A DNA stretch of 64,000 nucleotides from Brevibacillus agri (lineage in GTDB: Bacteria; Bacillota; Bacilli; Brevibacillales; Brevibacillaceae). Position 1 is the first letter of the stretch. Each line of letters starts with the position of its first letter. The notes beneath the pieces are model-generated. The model made no database searches. It was not told the DNA's origin and saw only the letters and a list, made by a program, of their open reading frames with translations. This document shows, piece by piece, positions 23,231 through 33,947 of this stretch. The position numbers were made by a program, and so were the translations under genes. The stretch is taken from NCBI RefSeq assembly GCF_004117055.1, contig NZ_CP026363.1:1155001-1219000 (forward strand). The letters are read 5' to 3'.

Positions 23231-23989
23231 ATGCGGACACCAATTATCGCGGGGAACTGGAAGATGTTCAAGACGATTGCCGAGGCGAAGGCGTTTGCGG
23301 AAGAAGCCAAGGCTGGCAACAGCACTTCCGGGGTACAAAAAGTCATTTGCGCGCCATTTACAGCTTTGGCTGCCTTGAAAGAGGCGTTTGCCGGCACAGA
23401 TATTGCCGTTGGCGCGCAAAACATGCATTTTGCCGAGCAGGGTGCATACACCGGGGAAATCAGCGCGGCGATGCTGAAGGAAATCGGCGTGGAGTACGTG
23501 ATTCTCGGCCATTCCGAGCGTCGCCAATACTTCAATGAAACAGATGAGAGCGTGAATCAAAAAGTCGTAGCTGCGCTTGCGGCAGGTCTGGTGCCGATCG
23601 TGTGTGTCGGCGAAAGCCTGGAGCAGCGGGAAGCAGGCGAAACTGCTCAAGTTGTGCGCACGCAGACGGAAGGGGCGTTTGCGGGCCTGACAGCCGAGCA
23701 GGTGGGAAAAAGCATCATCGCCTACGAACCGATCTGGGCGATTGGCACAGGCAAGTCCTCGACTGCCGAGGATGCCAACGAGACGATTTCGTTGATCCGC
23801 AGCGTGGTCGCGGAGCGCTTCGGCCAGGCGACAGCGGAAGCCGTGCGTATTCAGTACGGCGGCAGCGTCAAGCCGGAAAACATCGCCAGCTACATGGCGC
23901 AGCCGGATATCGACGGTGCGCTGGTCGGCGGAGCGAGCCTGGCTGCGGACAGCTACTTGCAGCTTGTGGCAGGTGCGGCCAAGCGATAG
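23231..23989 (+). CDS. tpiA: triosephosphate isomerase
   Basis: 252 residues. It interconverts dihydroxyacetone phosphate and glyceraldehyde-3-phosphate. N-terminal GNWKM, catalytic His in LGHSERR, catalytic Glu in [11 protein letters not shown] and the phosphate-binding [17 protein letters not shown] are all intact. It starts 21 bp after pgk. Confidence 0.97.
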   Translation: MRTPIIAGNWKMFKTIAEAKAFAEEAKAGNSTSGVQKVICAPFTALAALKEAFAGTDIAVGAQNMHFAEQGAYTGEISAAMLKEIGVEYVILGHSERRQYFNETDESVNQKVVAALAAGLVPIVCVGESLEQREAGETAQVVRTQTEGAFAGLTAEQVGKSIIAYEPIWAIGTGKSSTAEDANETISLIRSVVAERFGQATAEAVRIQYGGSVKPENIASYMAQPDIDGALVGGASLAADSYLQLVAGAAKR

Positions 23990-24004
23990 GAGGAGGAGAA
24001 ACAG

Positions 24005-25546
24005 ATGGCACAAAGACCAAAGCCGGTAGCGCTGTTGATTCTGGATGGCTTTGCCTTGCGCAGCGAAACGTACGGCAACGCGGTAGCGCAAGCGAACAAA
24101 CCGAACTTTGACCGTTTCTGGAACGAATACCCCCATGCGACGCTGGAAGCGAGTGGACTGGCTGTCGGATTGCCGGAAGGGCAAATGGGGAACTCCGAGG
24201 TAGGACATCTGAACATCGGTGCAGGCCGTGTCGTCTATCAAGATTTGACACGCATCACCAAGTCGATTCGCGAAGGCGCCTTTTTTGAAAACGAAACATT
24301 GGTAGCTGCCTTCGAGCACGCGAAGCAAAACAACAAGCAGCTCCACCTGTTCGGGCTTTTGTCCGACGGCGGCGTGCACAGCCATATCGAGCATTTGTAC
24401 GCGATTTTGGAGCTGGCCAAGCGGCAAGATTTTGGCCGCGTCTACATTCACGGCTTTCTCGACGGCCGCGACGTATCGCCGGACAGCGCCGTTGGCTACA
24501 TTGAGCAACTGCAAGCGAAGATTGCGGAAATCGGCGTAGGCAAAATCGCAACGGTGCAGGGCCGCTACTACGCGATGGACCGGGACAAACGCTGGGAGCG
24601 CATCGAAAAAGCGTATCGCGCCATGGTGTATGCGGATGCTCCCGCTTACCGCGATCCGATCCAGGCGGTCAAAGAGTCCTACGAAAAGTCGATCATGGAC
24701 GAATTTGTCATGCCGACAGTGATTGTCGGCGACGACGACAAGCCGGTGGCGAAGATCGAAAGCGGCGACTCGATCATCTTTTACAACTTCCGTCCTGACC
24801 GGGCGATCCAAATTTCGCAAGCATTTACGAACGAGGACTTCCGCGGCTTTGATCGCGGCGAGGGACGCCCGCGCGATCTGCACTTTGTCTGCCTGACCCA
24901 TTTTTCCGAGACGGTGAACGGATACGTGGCCTACAAGCCTTCCAACCTGGACAACACATTGGGAGAAGTGCTTTCGCAGCACGGATTGAAGCAACTGCGC
25001 ATCGCCGAGACGGAGAAATATCCGCACGTGACTTTCTTCTTTAGCGGCGGGCGCGAGCAGGAGTTCCCAGGCGAGACCCGCATCCTGATTCCTTCGCCAA
25101 AAGTGGCAACCTACGACCTTCAGCCGGAAATGAGCGCTCCCGAGCTGACCGATGCGGTTGTCGCAGAGATTGAAGCGGAGAACTTCGACGCGATCATTCT
25201 CAACTTCGCCAACTGCGACATGGTCGGCCACTCCGGGAAAATGGAGCCGACGATCAAGGCCGTCGAAACCGTTGACGCATGCCTGGGCCGCGTGGTTGAC
25301 GCGATTCTCGCCAAAGGCGGCGTGGCTGTCATCACAGCAGACCACGGCAATGCCGATCTGATGCTGGATGAGGAAGGGCGTCCGATCACCTCGCACAGCA
25401 CGTATCCCGTGCCTGTGATTGTGACCAAAGCAGGAGAGAAGCTGCGAGAAGACGGTATTTTGGCCGATCTGGCTCCGACCTTGCTCGACCTGCTGGGAGC
25501 CGAGCAGCCAGTGGAAATGACAGGCAAATCGTTACTTGCAAAATAG
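24005..25546 (+). CDS. gpmI: 2,3-bisphosphoglycerate-independent phosphoglycerate mutase
   Basis: 513 residues, the normal length of the Mn2+-dependent enzyme. The metal- and Ser-containing start [10 protein letters not shown], the phosphorylated Ser in [17 protein letters not shown], and the C-terminal metal-binding ITADHGNAD are present. It converts 3- to 2-phosphoglycerate; in spore formers the pH and Mn2+ sensitivity of this enzyme controls 3-phosphoglycerate storage in the forespore. AGGAGGAG precedes the ATG 15 bp after tpiA. Confidence 0.97.
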   Translation: MAQRPKPVALLILDGFALRSETYGNAVAQANKPNFDRFWNEYPHATLEASGLAVGLPEGQMGNSEVGHLNIGAGRVVYQDLTRITKSIREGAFFENETLVAAFEHAKQNNKQLHLFGLLSDGGVHSHIEHLYAILELAKRQDFGRVYIHGFLDGRDVSPDSAVGYIEQLQAKIAEIGVGKIATVQGRYYAMDRDKRWERIEKAYRAMVYADAPAYRDPIQAVKESYEKSIMDEFVMPTVIVGDDDKPVAKIESGDSIIFYNFRPDRAIQISQAFTNEDFRGFDRGEGRPRDLHFVCLTHFSETVNGYVAYKPSNLDNTLGEVLSQHGLKQLRIAETEKYPHVTFFFSGGREQEFPGETRILIPSPKVATYDLQPEMSAPELTDAVVAEIEAENFDAIILNFANCDMVGHSGKMEPTIKAVETVDACLGRVVDAILAKGGVAVITADHGNADLMLDEEGRPITSHSTYPVPVIVTKAGEKLREDGILADLAPTLLDLLGAEQPVEMTGKSLLAK

Positions 25547-25615
25547 CCCGCTCTAGGACACACTGATAGGTGACTAGATGCCATACAAATACTTGCGGGG
25601 CACCTCGCATACTAA

Positions 25616-26920
<1,305 letters not shown>

Positions 26921-26934
26921 GGCCATCGGCCAGC

Positions 26935-26983
26935 AAAAAGAAGCGGTACCTGCGCAGACGATGCGTAAGGGCCGCTTTTTTCA
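26935..26983 (+). terminator. terminator of the glycolytic operon
   Basis: Hairpin with arms AAAAAGAAGCGG and CCGCTTTTTTC and partial pairing in the middle; the T6 run follows the stem. Confidence 0.8.
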
Positions 26984-26987
26984 TAGA

Positions 26988-27060
26988 GATAAGATTCTTA
27001 TCCAGTATAAGTGCAACTAAGGCTGCGCCAAAGGCTCGACGCAGCCAAGTTTTCTCATGC
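26988..27060 (+). repeat. dispersed intergenic repeat, copy A
   Basis: Palindrome GATAAGA-T-TCTTATC at 26988-27002, then CAGTATAAGTGCAAC, then a 40-bp block at 27021-27060 that is 36/40 identical to the block at 56794-56833. Both copies lie between genes. Related but weaker stretches occur at 56001-56040 and perhaps 60340-60440. Confidence 0.75.
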
Positions 27061-27072
27061 GCAGAGAGATCG

Positions 27073-27714
27073 CTACTGTAGCCTGGGACAGTTTGGCGGC
27101 AGGCGAAAAGGGGTGCAGTCCAAAGCGAGCTTGCGAGGGGGAACGGGGATGGAAGCGGGGCGCGGCGCACACATCCGGCCTATGACCTCTAAGACGACAG
27201 GCGCCTCGACGAGAATCTCCAGGCAGAGGAAGACATCCAGCTCAACTGCACCCGTCTGCTGCAACAGCGCAGGATTCGGACGGCATTCCACAGCGGCGAG
27301 CCGGCATGTGATGTTTTCGTGGTCCAACGGCTGTGGCAGGCTGAGCGCTACTTCTTCCTCCAGGCAGAGCGGCGCGGGAAGCTCGAACAGCAAATCGCCA
27401 TCGACGAAAAAAAGCACGCTGAGCGTTGCCTCGACAATGAAGCGGGCAATCGCGATCGGCACGCGCTGGCTGCCTGCCATGTGAACAGCTTGCCGGACGG
27501 GAGGCAGCAGGCGGCAGGAGACAGGCAAGCAGGAACAAGGGTGGTCAGGAGGCAGACATTGTACAGATAGCGGCAGCCCGGCACGCAGTCTGTCGTGCAG
27601 GGATGAGCGCAAAGGCGCGGGGACAGGGAGCCGGGCGCGGCAATAGCTCGTGACGAACACCCAATCGTACAGTTTTGGCAGGTGAATGTACTGTTCGCGT
27701 ATCGTATATGGCAA
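27073..27714 (-). CDS. protein of unknown function, possibly spore-surface
   Basis: 213 residues, starting LPYTIREQYIHLPKLYDWVF, with several Cys in the middle, an Ig-like beta-strand-rich stretch (VELDVFLCLEILVEAPVVLEV) and a Cys/Pro-rich tail (MCAPRPASIPVPP). No family is firmly recognised; the tail style is seen in spore coat or exosporium-type proteins, which is a guess. The TTG at 27714 is the likely start, since AAGGGAGAG lies 8 bp upstream; a frame with ATG reaches 27741 but lacks a ribosome-binding site. Confidence 0.6.
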   Translation of the reverse strand: MPYTIREQYIHLPKLYDWVFVTSYCRARLPVPAPLRSSLHDRLRAGLPLSVQCLPPDHPCSCLPVSCRLLPPVRQAVHMAGSQRVPIAIARFIVEATLSVLFFVDGDLLFELPAPLCLEEEVALSLPQPLDHENITCRLAAVECRPNPALLQQTGAVELDVFLCLEILVEAPVVLEVIGRMCAPRPASIPVPPRKLALDCTPFRLPPNCPRLQ

Positions 27715-27810
27715 GCTGGCTCTCTCCCTTCCGCATGGCAATGCGTGTCGTTTCTACATACTATGGGCGATGCGGGCAATAGGCATCTGCGGATGTTTTG
27801 CTTTTGACAT

Positions 27811-27847
27811 AAAAAAGGACTGAGCCTGTGCGAGAGGTTCAGTCCTT
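27811..27847 (-). terminator. terminator of the siderophore importer operon
   Basis: On the minus strand the stem AAGGACTGA/TCAGTCCTT is followed by TTTT, just after the ATPase gene. Confidence 0.85.
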
Positions 27848-27864
27848 GTGGAGCGGCTGCCGTT

Positions 27865-28698
27865 TTACGACATCGCGACTGCTTTTTCTTTTGTCTTCAC
27901 GCTGCCAGAGCCAATCCGGCACTTGCTGTAAGGAATGCACATCGGCGTGCCGTACAGCGGGTCCAGTGTGATCTGGCAGTCCATATCAAACACGGTGCGC
28001 ACGAGGTCGGTCGTCAGGATTTCTTCCGGCGCGCCCTCGGCCACGACTGTCTGGTTGTGCACGGCGACGATATGGTGCGCGTAGCGGCAAGCGAGATTCA
28101 AGTCGTGGAGGACCATGACGATGGTGCGTTGTTCCATTTCATTCAGCTCATACAACAGGTCCAATATTTCAATCTGGTGCGACATGTCCAGATACGTCGT
28201 CGGTTCGTCGAGCAGAATCGTTTCGGTCCCTTGCGCCAGTGTCATGGCGATCCAGGCCCGCTGGCGCTGACCTCCGGAGAGGCTGTCGACAGAGCGGTTG
28301 GCCAGCTCGGTAAGCTGGGTAGCGGCCAGTGCTTTTGCGACCATTTGCTCGTCTTCCTCTGACCATTGCTGCAGCCAGTTTTGATAAGGGTAGCGTCCCT
28401 GCTTGACCAGTTGCTGAATCGTCAAGCCTTCCGGGGCGGTTGGGCCTTGCGGGAGGATAGCCAGACGTTTTGCTACTTCCTTCGTAGACCGCTTGGCGAT
28501 TGATTCACCCTCTAGCAAAATGGCTCCTTCCTTCGGCTTCAGCAGGCGAGCCAGCGAGCGCAGCAGTGTCGATTTGCCGCTGCCGTTGCTGCCGATGAAA
28601 ACCGTGATTTTTCCACGCGGGATATTCAGGTTGAGTGCTTCGATGATGTTGCGTTCCCCGTAGGACAAGGTGAGGTTGCGGGTTTCCAAAGCTTGCAT
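27865..28698 (-). CDS. iron-siderophore ABC transporter ATPase
   Basis: 277 residues. Walker [10 protein letters not shown], signature [10 protein letters not shown], Walker [14 protein letters not shown] and the switch His (VLHDLNLA) are complete. The C-terminal extension after the core is typical of FhuC/FecE/FepC ATPases that energise import of ferric siderophores or haem. The ATG at 28698 has AAAGGAG 10 bp upstream. It is the last gene of a minus-strand operon with two FecCD-type permeases; a Fur box stands at the operon head. Confidence 0.95.
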   Translation of the reverse strand: MQALETRNLTLSYGERNIIEALNLNIPRGKITVFIGSNGSGKSTLLRSLARLLKPKEGAILLEGESIAKRSTKEVAKRLAILPQGPTAPEGLTIQQLVKQGRYPYQNWLQQWSEEDEQMVAKALAATQLTELANRSVDSLSGGQRQRAWIAMTLAQGTETILLDEPTTYLDMSHQIEILDLLYELNEMEQRTIVMVLHDLNLACRYAHHIVAVHNQTVVAEGAPEEILTTDLVRTVFDMDCQITLDPLYGTPMCIPYSKCRIGSGSVKTKEKAVAMS

Positions 28699-28717
28699 GA
28701 GGGCAGAACTCCTTTCG

Positions 28718-29752
28718 CTAGCGATTTCGGTTTTTGTACAGCAAATAGATGAAAAACGGAGCACCGATCGCAGAGGTGAAGACCCCGACAGGCACCTCGA
28801 TCGGAGAAAAGGCCGTGCGCGCGATCAAATCGGCAGCGAGCACGATGATGGCGCCGAGAAACGCCGACAGCGGGAGCGCACCGCCAAAGGACGGGCCGAT
28901 TAGCTGTTTGGCGATGTGCGGCGCGAGCAAAGCGACGAAGCTGATGTCTCCTCCGACGGACACGGCTGTTCCGGTCAACGCGGCGCAGATCATGAGCAGA
29001 AGGAAACGATCCCATTGCAGCGCGCTGCCCAGGCTCGTCGCGACATCGTCGCCGAGCTGCTGGATGTTGACTCTGCGGGCGAGAACGGCAGCGACTGCAA
29101 TCAGGATGACGACCCACGGCAAGATCATGAACACATCGTTCCAGTCGACGCCGTAGATGCTTCCCGTCAACCAGAGCAAGGCTTTGTTTTGCAGCAAAAA
29201 CGGGCTGAACATAATCAAAATGGTGACAAGCGCACCCGCAGCGATCTTGATTCCGACACCGATCATGACGAGACGCAGCGGCGTGACGCCTTTTTTCCAC
29301 GACAGGGCGTACAGCAGAAACGTCGTCAGCATTGCTCCCAAAAAGGCAGTAGGAGGCAGCCATTTGATGCTCGCTGTTTCAAAGAGAAGCAAAAAGCCTA
29401 CGGCGGCAACCGAAGCGCCTCCGGCTACGCCAAGCACGTCAGGCGAAGCGAGCGGGTTGCGAATAATCCCTTGCATGATCGCGCCCGCCGCTGCCAAAGC
29501 TGCTCCCACCAGGACGGCAATCAGGATGCGCGGAAGCCGGAATTGCTGGACAACCAACGCATTTTCTTCCGAACCGATTCCGAGCAGGACTTTGACGACA
29601 TCCAGCGGCGCAATTTTCATCTCGCCCATTCCGAGACTGACGACTGCCACAGCCAGGGCAAGCAGCAGCGCGATGGTTGTATACAGCAGCGTTTTTTTAT
29701 GTAGCTGAAAAGAAAACCGTTTGCCAAAGCGCAGAGGCAGGTATGGCTTCAT
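28718..29752 (-). CDS. FecCD-family siderophore permease
   Basis: 344 residues, about nine to ten membrane helices. FecCD landmarks are readable ([53 protein letters not shown]; the end [22 protein letters not shown]). It forms half of the membrane channel for ferric siderophore import. The start codon overlaps the stop of the first permease by one base (TAATG), indicating translational coupling and a permease heterodimer. Confidence 0.94.
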   Translation of the reverse strand: MKPYLPLRFGKRFSFQLHKKTLLYTTIALLLALAVAVVSLGMGEMKIAPLDVVKVLLGIGSEENALVVQQFRLPRILIAVLVGAALAAAGAIMQGIIRNPLASPDVLGVAGGASVAAVGFLLLFETASIKWLPPTAFLGAMLTTFLLYALSWKKGVTPLRLVMIGVGIKIAAGALVTILIMFSPFLLQNKALLWLTGSIYGVDWNDVFMILPWVVILIAVAAVLARRVNIQQLGDDVATSLGSALQWDRFLLLMICAALTGTAVSVGGDISFVALLAPHIAKQLIGPSFGGALPLSAFLGAIIVLAADLIARTAFSPIEVPVGVFTSAIGAPFFIYLLYKNRNR

Positions 29753-30759
29753 TATTTATCCAGCCCCTTTCGTGCGACATAGATGAAGAACGGAACACCG
29801 ATCAGGGCGGTCATGACGCCAATTGGCACTTCGGCAGGCATGGCGATAAAGCGTGCGCCGATATCGGCCAAAAGCAAAAGGATCGAACCGAGCAGTCCGC
29901 TGTACAACAGCACCCAATGCGTTTCGATTCCGACAAGATAACGGGCCAGATGCGGCGTGACCAGTCCGACGAAGCCGATCGGGCCAGCGACAGCTACTGC
30001 GCAGCCGGAGAGCAGGACGATCACGACACCGATTGAGAGCTTGACGAGCAAAGTGCGCTGGCCGAGACCTTTTGCCACATCGTCGCCCATGAGCAGCGTT
30101 TGAATGGGGCGGGCCAGCAGGAAAGCGGCGATCCAGGCGAAGATCATATATGGAAAGACTGTAGCCAAATACTCCAGCTTTCTTCCGCCGACAGAGCCAG
30201 CAAGCCAGAAAAGCACCTCGTCGGCAGCTTTTTCGTTGAGTACCATCATCGCGTGGCGGATGGAAGCAGCCAAGGCAGTAATCGCTGCCCCTGCAAGCAC
30301 CAGCTTGACGGGAGTAAGGCCATCTCTGCCGAATGAGCCGAGCAGGTAGACGATGAACCCGGCTACGGCAGCTCCGAAAAAGGAAATCCACGTAAACTCC
30401 GTAAGCGAGCTGATTCCGACAAACGTAACGGCGAAAACGACAAAGAGAGAAGCGCCTGCGTTCAGTCCAAACAGCTCAACATCTGCCACAGGGTTTCTCG
30501 TCAGCGATTGCAGCAGGGTACCTGCAAGGCCGAGACAAAAGCCGACCGTCAGCGCATTCAGCACGCGCGGCACCCGAACTTCTTTAATGACAATATGTTC
30601 GTTTGTTCCGTTAAAATGGGTATAGGCGTCAATGGCTGTTTGCCAGCTCGTATCAATCACGCCAAACACAAGACTGGCATAGCTGAGGTAAACCAGCAGC
30701 AGAATGGCGATAGCCACTCCTAGAATTTTGCGAAAACGGCTTGCTAGTAAAGCATTCAT
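29752..30759 (-). CDS. FecCD-family siderophore permease
   Basis: 335 residues, about nine membrane helices, with the same landmarks (RVPRVLNALTVGFCLGLAGTLLQSLTRNPVADVELFG; LVTPHLARYLVG; EVPIGVMTALIGVPFFIYVARK). First gene of the minus-strand importer operon. AAGGATG precedes the ATG. The promoter region is shared with the divergent binding-protein gene and holds a Fur-type box. Confidence 0.94.
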   Translation of the reverse strand: MNALLASRFRKILGVAIAILLLVYLSYASLVFGVIDTSWQTAIDAYTHFNGTNEHIVIKEVRVPRVLNALTVGFCLGLAGTLLQSLTRNPVADVELFGLNAGASLFVVFAVTFVGISSLTEFTWISFFGAAVAGFIVYLLGSFGRDGLTPVKLVLAGAAITALAASIRHAMMVLNEKAADEVLFWLAGSVGGRKLEYLATVFPYMIFAWIAAFLLARPIQTLLMGDDVAKGLGQRTLLVKLSIGVVIVLLSGCAVAVAGPIGFVGLVTPHLARYLVGIETHWVLLYSGLLGSILLLLADIGARFIAMPAEVPIGVMTALIGVPFFIYVARKGLDK

Positions 30760-30856
30760 GAGGGCTACATCCTTATCTATGCATGTTGTTCTGTAGGCAT
30801 TTCGTACCCTGCCCTATAGTAAGTGTAGAGCCGGCCTGACTATGTGTCAATGATTT

Positions 30857-30871
30857 TGAGAGTCATTATCA
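30857..30871. promoter_or_regulatory. Fur box between divergent siderophore genes
   Basis: TGAGAGTCATTATCA matches the 7-1-7 Fur consensus TGATAATNATTATCA at all but two defined positions. A weaker, half-matching site (TGATTTACATTCTCA) lies at 30922-30936, closer to the binding-protein gene. Both fit iron-dependent repression of the two divergent units. Confidence 0.75.
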
Positions 30872-30968
30872 ATTTATACTTGACGATCACCCTCGCATGA
30901 AGGTAGGATAGTCAGTGTTATTGATTTACATTCTCAATTAGCCAAATAGGTAAGGGGGTCCTTGCACC

Positions 30969-31982
30969 ATGTTTTCTCGTACATACCGTACGGCAGGCGG
31001 TAAAGTGTTCTTCGCCGTGCTGATGGCGCTTTTGCTGATTGTCACTGGTTGCGGCAATCAACAGGCGACTGAGCAAAAACCTGCAGAACAACAACAACCT
31101 GCTGAACAAGCTACAGGCAATTCCGCAGGTTCCGAGCAATCTTATACAGTCAAACACGCGATGGGCGAAACCATCATTAAAGGTACACCACAGCGCGTAG
31201 TCATGCTGACCAACCAAGGGACAGAAACCTTGATGGCACTTGGCGTGAAGCCAGTAGGTGCTGTTGGTGCCGCTCATGATCCGACTCAATTCTACGATTT
31301 CACCAAGTCCTTCCTGGAAGGCACCAAGTCTGTTGGTACAGAAGGTCAGCCAAACCTGGAAGCAATCGCTGCCCTGAAGCCTGATCTGATTCTCGGTATG
31401 AAATTCCGTCATGAAAAAATTTATCAACAACTGTCCGCAATCGCTCCGACCGTGTTCGTAGAAGAGCCACGCGGCGACTGGAAAGCAAACTTCAGCCTGT
31501 ATGCAGAAGCGGTAAACAAAAAGGCGGAAGGCGAAAAAATCATCGCTGACTGGGAAAAACGTGTAGCCGAGTTCAAGGAAAAAGCAGGCGACAAGCTGAA
31601 AACGCAAGTATCCGTCGTGCGTTTCATGCCTGGTAAAGTTCGCATCTACTATAAAGACACCTTCACTGGCGCGATCTTCAAAGACCTGGGTCTGGCTCGT
31701 CCAGCTTCCCAAGACAAAGAAGAGTTTGCAGCAGAAGTAACCAAAGAGCGCATTCCAGAGATGGACGGCGACATCATGTTCTACTTCACGTATGAGACAG
31801 GAAAAGGCGAAGCGTCCAAGATCGAGCAAGAATGGACAAACGACCCTCTGTGGAAAAACCTGAACGTAGTAAAAGCAGGCAAAGCGTTCAAAGTGGATGA
31901 TACGATCTGGAACACTTCCGGCGGTGTCATCGCGGCAAACAAAGTGCTGGATGAGCTGGAAGGCTACATCATCGGCAAATAA
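30969..31982 (+). CDS. iron-siderophore-binding lipoprotein
   Basis: 337 residues. A signal peptide with lipobox LLIVTGCGN, a Gln/Glu-rich linker and a type III (FhuD/BtuF-like) binding fold (PQRVVMLTNQGTETLMALGVKPVGAVGA; NLEAIAALKPDLILGMKF). It captures a ferric siderophore, ferric citrate or haem outside the membrane and hands it to the divergent permease pair. GTAAGGGGG precedes the ATG. A strong terminator follows. The ligand cannot be told from sequence alone. Confidence 0.93.
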   Translation: MFSRTYRTAGGKVFFAVLMALLLIVTGCGNQQATEQKPAEQQQPAEQATGNSAGSEQSYTVKHAMGETIIKGTPQRVVMLTNQGTETLMALGVKPVGAVGAAHDPTQFYDFTKSFLEGTKSVGTEGQPNLEAIAALKPDLILGMKFRHEKIYQQLSAIAPTVFVEEPRGDWKANFSLYAEAVNKKAEGEKIIADWEKRVAEFKEKAGDKLKTQVSVVRFMPGKVRIYYKDTFTGAIFKDLGLARPASQDKEEFAAEVTKERIPEMDGDIMFYFTYETGKGEASKIEQEWTNDPLWKNLNVVKAGKAFKVDDTIWNTSGGVIAANKVLDELEGYIIGK

Positions 31983-31992
31983 GCGCAGAGAC

Positions 31993-32026
31993 AAAAAAGA
32001 CAGGGGCGAGTTGCTCCTGTCTTTTT
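31993..32026 (+). terminator. terminator after the siderophore-binding protein
   Basis: Stem AAAAAAGACAGG/CCTGTCTTTTT with inner pairing GC/GC; ends in T5. Confidence 0.88.
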
Positions 32027-32059
32027 GCCTGTTTGCATGCGCTGCTGCGGTCTGTGAGG

Positions 32060-33313
32060 TTACCCTGCCATGTTGTTGACGGTGCCCCGCGGGTAGTAAA
32101 TGTTCACGTGATCGATGTAGAGGCTCTCCGGTTTGCCCGCAGTTCCGGAAAAGACGATTTTCAGCTCGTAGTCCGGCGTGACCTTGTACGTGTAAATGGT
32201 TTGCCCGGCTGCGGTCGCGGTGCTTGTCGGCTTGCCCAATGCTTGCAAAACCTCTGCTTGCGTGATCGCTTGCAGGCGAGGGTCGTAGGAACGAATATCG
32301 ACGACTTGCATGCCTTTGTTAAAGGCGAAGACCAGTCCGCGATTCTGGTACGTATTGTATGTGAGTCCGTTGACGTAGGAGACGACATCAGGCTTGCCGA
32401 TTTGTTTTTCGATTTCGTCAAAGACGTCTTTTTCTACCCGATACTCGCTGCCGAGCGTCTGCCCGTTTTTGGCCAGCTCGCGCAAGTCTTGCAGCATGTC
32501 GATGTTGCTTCCGTACAGCATCAGGTTTTTGTTGCCTTGCGGGTAGTAGACGTTGTATCTCACGAGAACGAGGTTCGTGTCACCTGCGCTCTTCAAGCCC
32601 TGGAAGATGAACTTCACCTGGTATTTGCTCGTCACGTCGTAGGTGTAAATGGTCTGATTGCCAAATTCGCTGACGCGGTTCGGTTTGCCCCACGCTTTTT
32701 CCACTTCGGACAAATGGATTTGATGCAAGCGGGGATCGGTCGTGCGGATGTCGACAAGCTGCATGCCTTTGTTGTAGCCGAACACGACGCCGCGCTTCGT
32801 ATAGGTGGAGTAGGTGAGTCCGTTGGCTTGATCGGTATAGTCTGGCTTGCCCCAGTCTTTTTCGACTTGGTCGAAGACGGTGTTTTCCACGGTGTACGGT
32901 GCGGTAAACCCTTTGCCTTTTTCCGCTTCCGTGCGGATCAGCGGCAGCAACTGCTCGGATTGTGGCGTGACAGGTGCAGGGTTTACGGCATTTCCTTTGC
33001 CGGCTTCAGGCCCTGGCGAAGCAGATGTCGAGCCGGGCGTCTGGTTGGTCGGATCTGGCAGTGCGCTCTGCTGATTGTTGCTGATGAGGGTTGCTCCCAT
33101 CCAGATCGTCGCGGCAAGCACGGAGCAGATCGCCAAGCCTTTTCCCAGCCCGGAAAAGCGGCGGGCAGACACAACTGGTTCGGATTGAGTGCGCGAATGC
33201 GCGTCGGTGGAACGAATCGTAGACAAAATCGCTTGTTTTTTTCCTTCGGTCATTTTCATGTCAGGCAGTCCTTTCATTTCTTCTAAAAGTTGTTCATCTG
33301 TTTTAAATCGCAT
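32060..33313 (-). CDS. membrane-anchored DUF4309 (YjgB-like) protein, probable anti-sigma partner
   Basis: 417 residues. The cytoplasmic N-terminus (1-54) is followed by one membrane helix (GLAICSVLAATIWMGATLI), a Ser/Pro/Gly linker, and two copies of a DUF4309-like domain outside the membrane (each with KPDYTDQANGLTYSTY or KPDVVSYVNGLTYNTY and a later IYTYDVT/IYTYKVT). It overlaps the ECF sigma gene by 11 bp, so the two are translationally coupled. Gene position and topology suggest an anti-sigma factor with an extracellular sensor, but no zinc-binding anti-sigma motif is visible in the N-terminus. Confidence 0.75.
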   Translation of the reverse strand: MRFKTDEQLLEEMKGLPDMKMTEGKKQAILSTIRSTDAHSRTQSEPVVSARRFSGLGKGLAICSVLAATIWMGATLISNNQQSALPDPTNQTPGSTSASPGPEAGKGNAVNPAPVTPQSEQLLPLIRTEAEKGKGFTAPYTVENTVFDQVEKDWGKPDYTDQANGLTYSTYTKRGVVFGYNKGMQLVDIRTTDPRLHQIHLSEVEKAWGKPNRVSEFGNQTIYTYDVTSKYQVKFIFQGLKSAGDTNLVLVRYNVYYPQGNKNLMLYGSNIDMLQDLRELAKNGQTLGSEYRVEKDVFDEIEKQIGKPDVVSYVNGLTYNTYQNRGLVFAFNKGMQVVDIRSYDPRLQAITQAEVLQALGKPTSTATAAGQTIYTYKVTPDYELKIVFSGTAGKPESLYIDHVNIYYPRGTVNNMAG

Positions 33314-33827
33314 CGCCTACCATCCCCTTTCTTTCCTGCAAAAGCTGCTCTTTTACCGCCTTCATGGCCCGATGCATGGTGACGTTGACCTTGCTTTCCG
33401 ACCAATCCAATATTTCAGCGGTTTCCTTGGAGGATAGTCCCTTGATCCCGCGAAGGATCAGTACCTCGCGATAGGTGGGCTTCATTTGCCGCAGCGCATG
33501 GTACAGCGCTTGCTGTTCGTCGTGCAAATGCAAAATCTCCTCTGGCGTCTTTTCTTCGGATTGAACTTTGGCGAGCCATTTGTCCGGCAGCCAGTTGCGA
33601 AATCGTTGTTTTCTGGCGAAGTCGATTGCCGTATGCCTGGCGATGGTGAGCAGCCATGTCTTCGGTTGCGATCTGCCTTCAAACGTTTCCAGTGACCGCA
33701 GCGCCTTGAGGAATACATCCTGGACGAGATCTTCCACGTCTTTGTTTCCGGTATAGTAGACGAGAAACTTGTAGATGTCGTCGCTATAGCGCAGAAACCA
33801 TTGCTCAATGATGTTGTTTTTGTCCAT
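33303..33827 (-). CDS. ECF-type RNA polymerase sigma factor
   Basis: 174 residues. Region 2 (FLVYYTGNKDVEDLVQDVFLKAL...SQPKTWLLTIARHTAIDFARKQ) and region 4 (LRQMKPTYREVLILRGIKGLSSKETAEILDWSESKVNVTMHRAM) are complete, separated by a short linker. It should direct transcription of a stress or envelope regulon, kept inactive by the membrane protein encoded next. The start at 33827 (MDKNNII) has AAGGTGG upstream; the longer frame is rejected. Confidence 0.93.
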   Translation of the reverse strand: MDKNNIIEQWFLRYSDDIYKFLVYYTGNKDVEDLVQDVFLKALRSLETFEGRSQPKTWLLTIARHTAIDFARKQRFRNWLPDKWLAKVQSEEKTPEEILHLHDEQQALYHALRQMKPTYREVLILRGIKGLSSKETAEILDWSESKVNVTMHRAMKAVKEQLLQERKGMVGDAI

Positions 33828-33895
33828 AGCTGAACCACCTTTTTGCTTTCTACTTGTAATTTGACGACCAAGGTGCGCTTTCATTACAAAAGACG

Positions 33896-33927
33896 AAAAA
33901 AACTGCCGGAATTATGACCGACAGTTT
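33896..33927 (-). terminator. terminator of the FetAB-like operon
   Basis: On the minus strand, AAACTGTCGG/CCGGCAGTTT followed by TTTT, 20 bp after the permease stop. Confidence 0.85.
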
Positions 33928-33947
33928 CTGGAAATTCGTTTTTTTAG

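Noticed and set aside
27011-27570. Plus-strand frames between eno and the siderophore genes
   Set aside because: They lie antisense to the minus-strand gene 27073-27714, which has a ribosome-binding site and a more protein-like sequence.
32033-33286. Plus-strand 417-residue frame opposite the DUF4309 gene
   Set aside because: Antisense shadow; the minus strand shows signal, linker and repeat domains and overlaps the sigma gene in the usual way.
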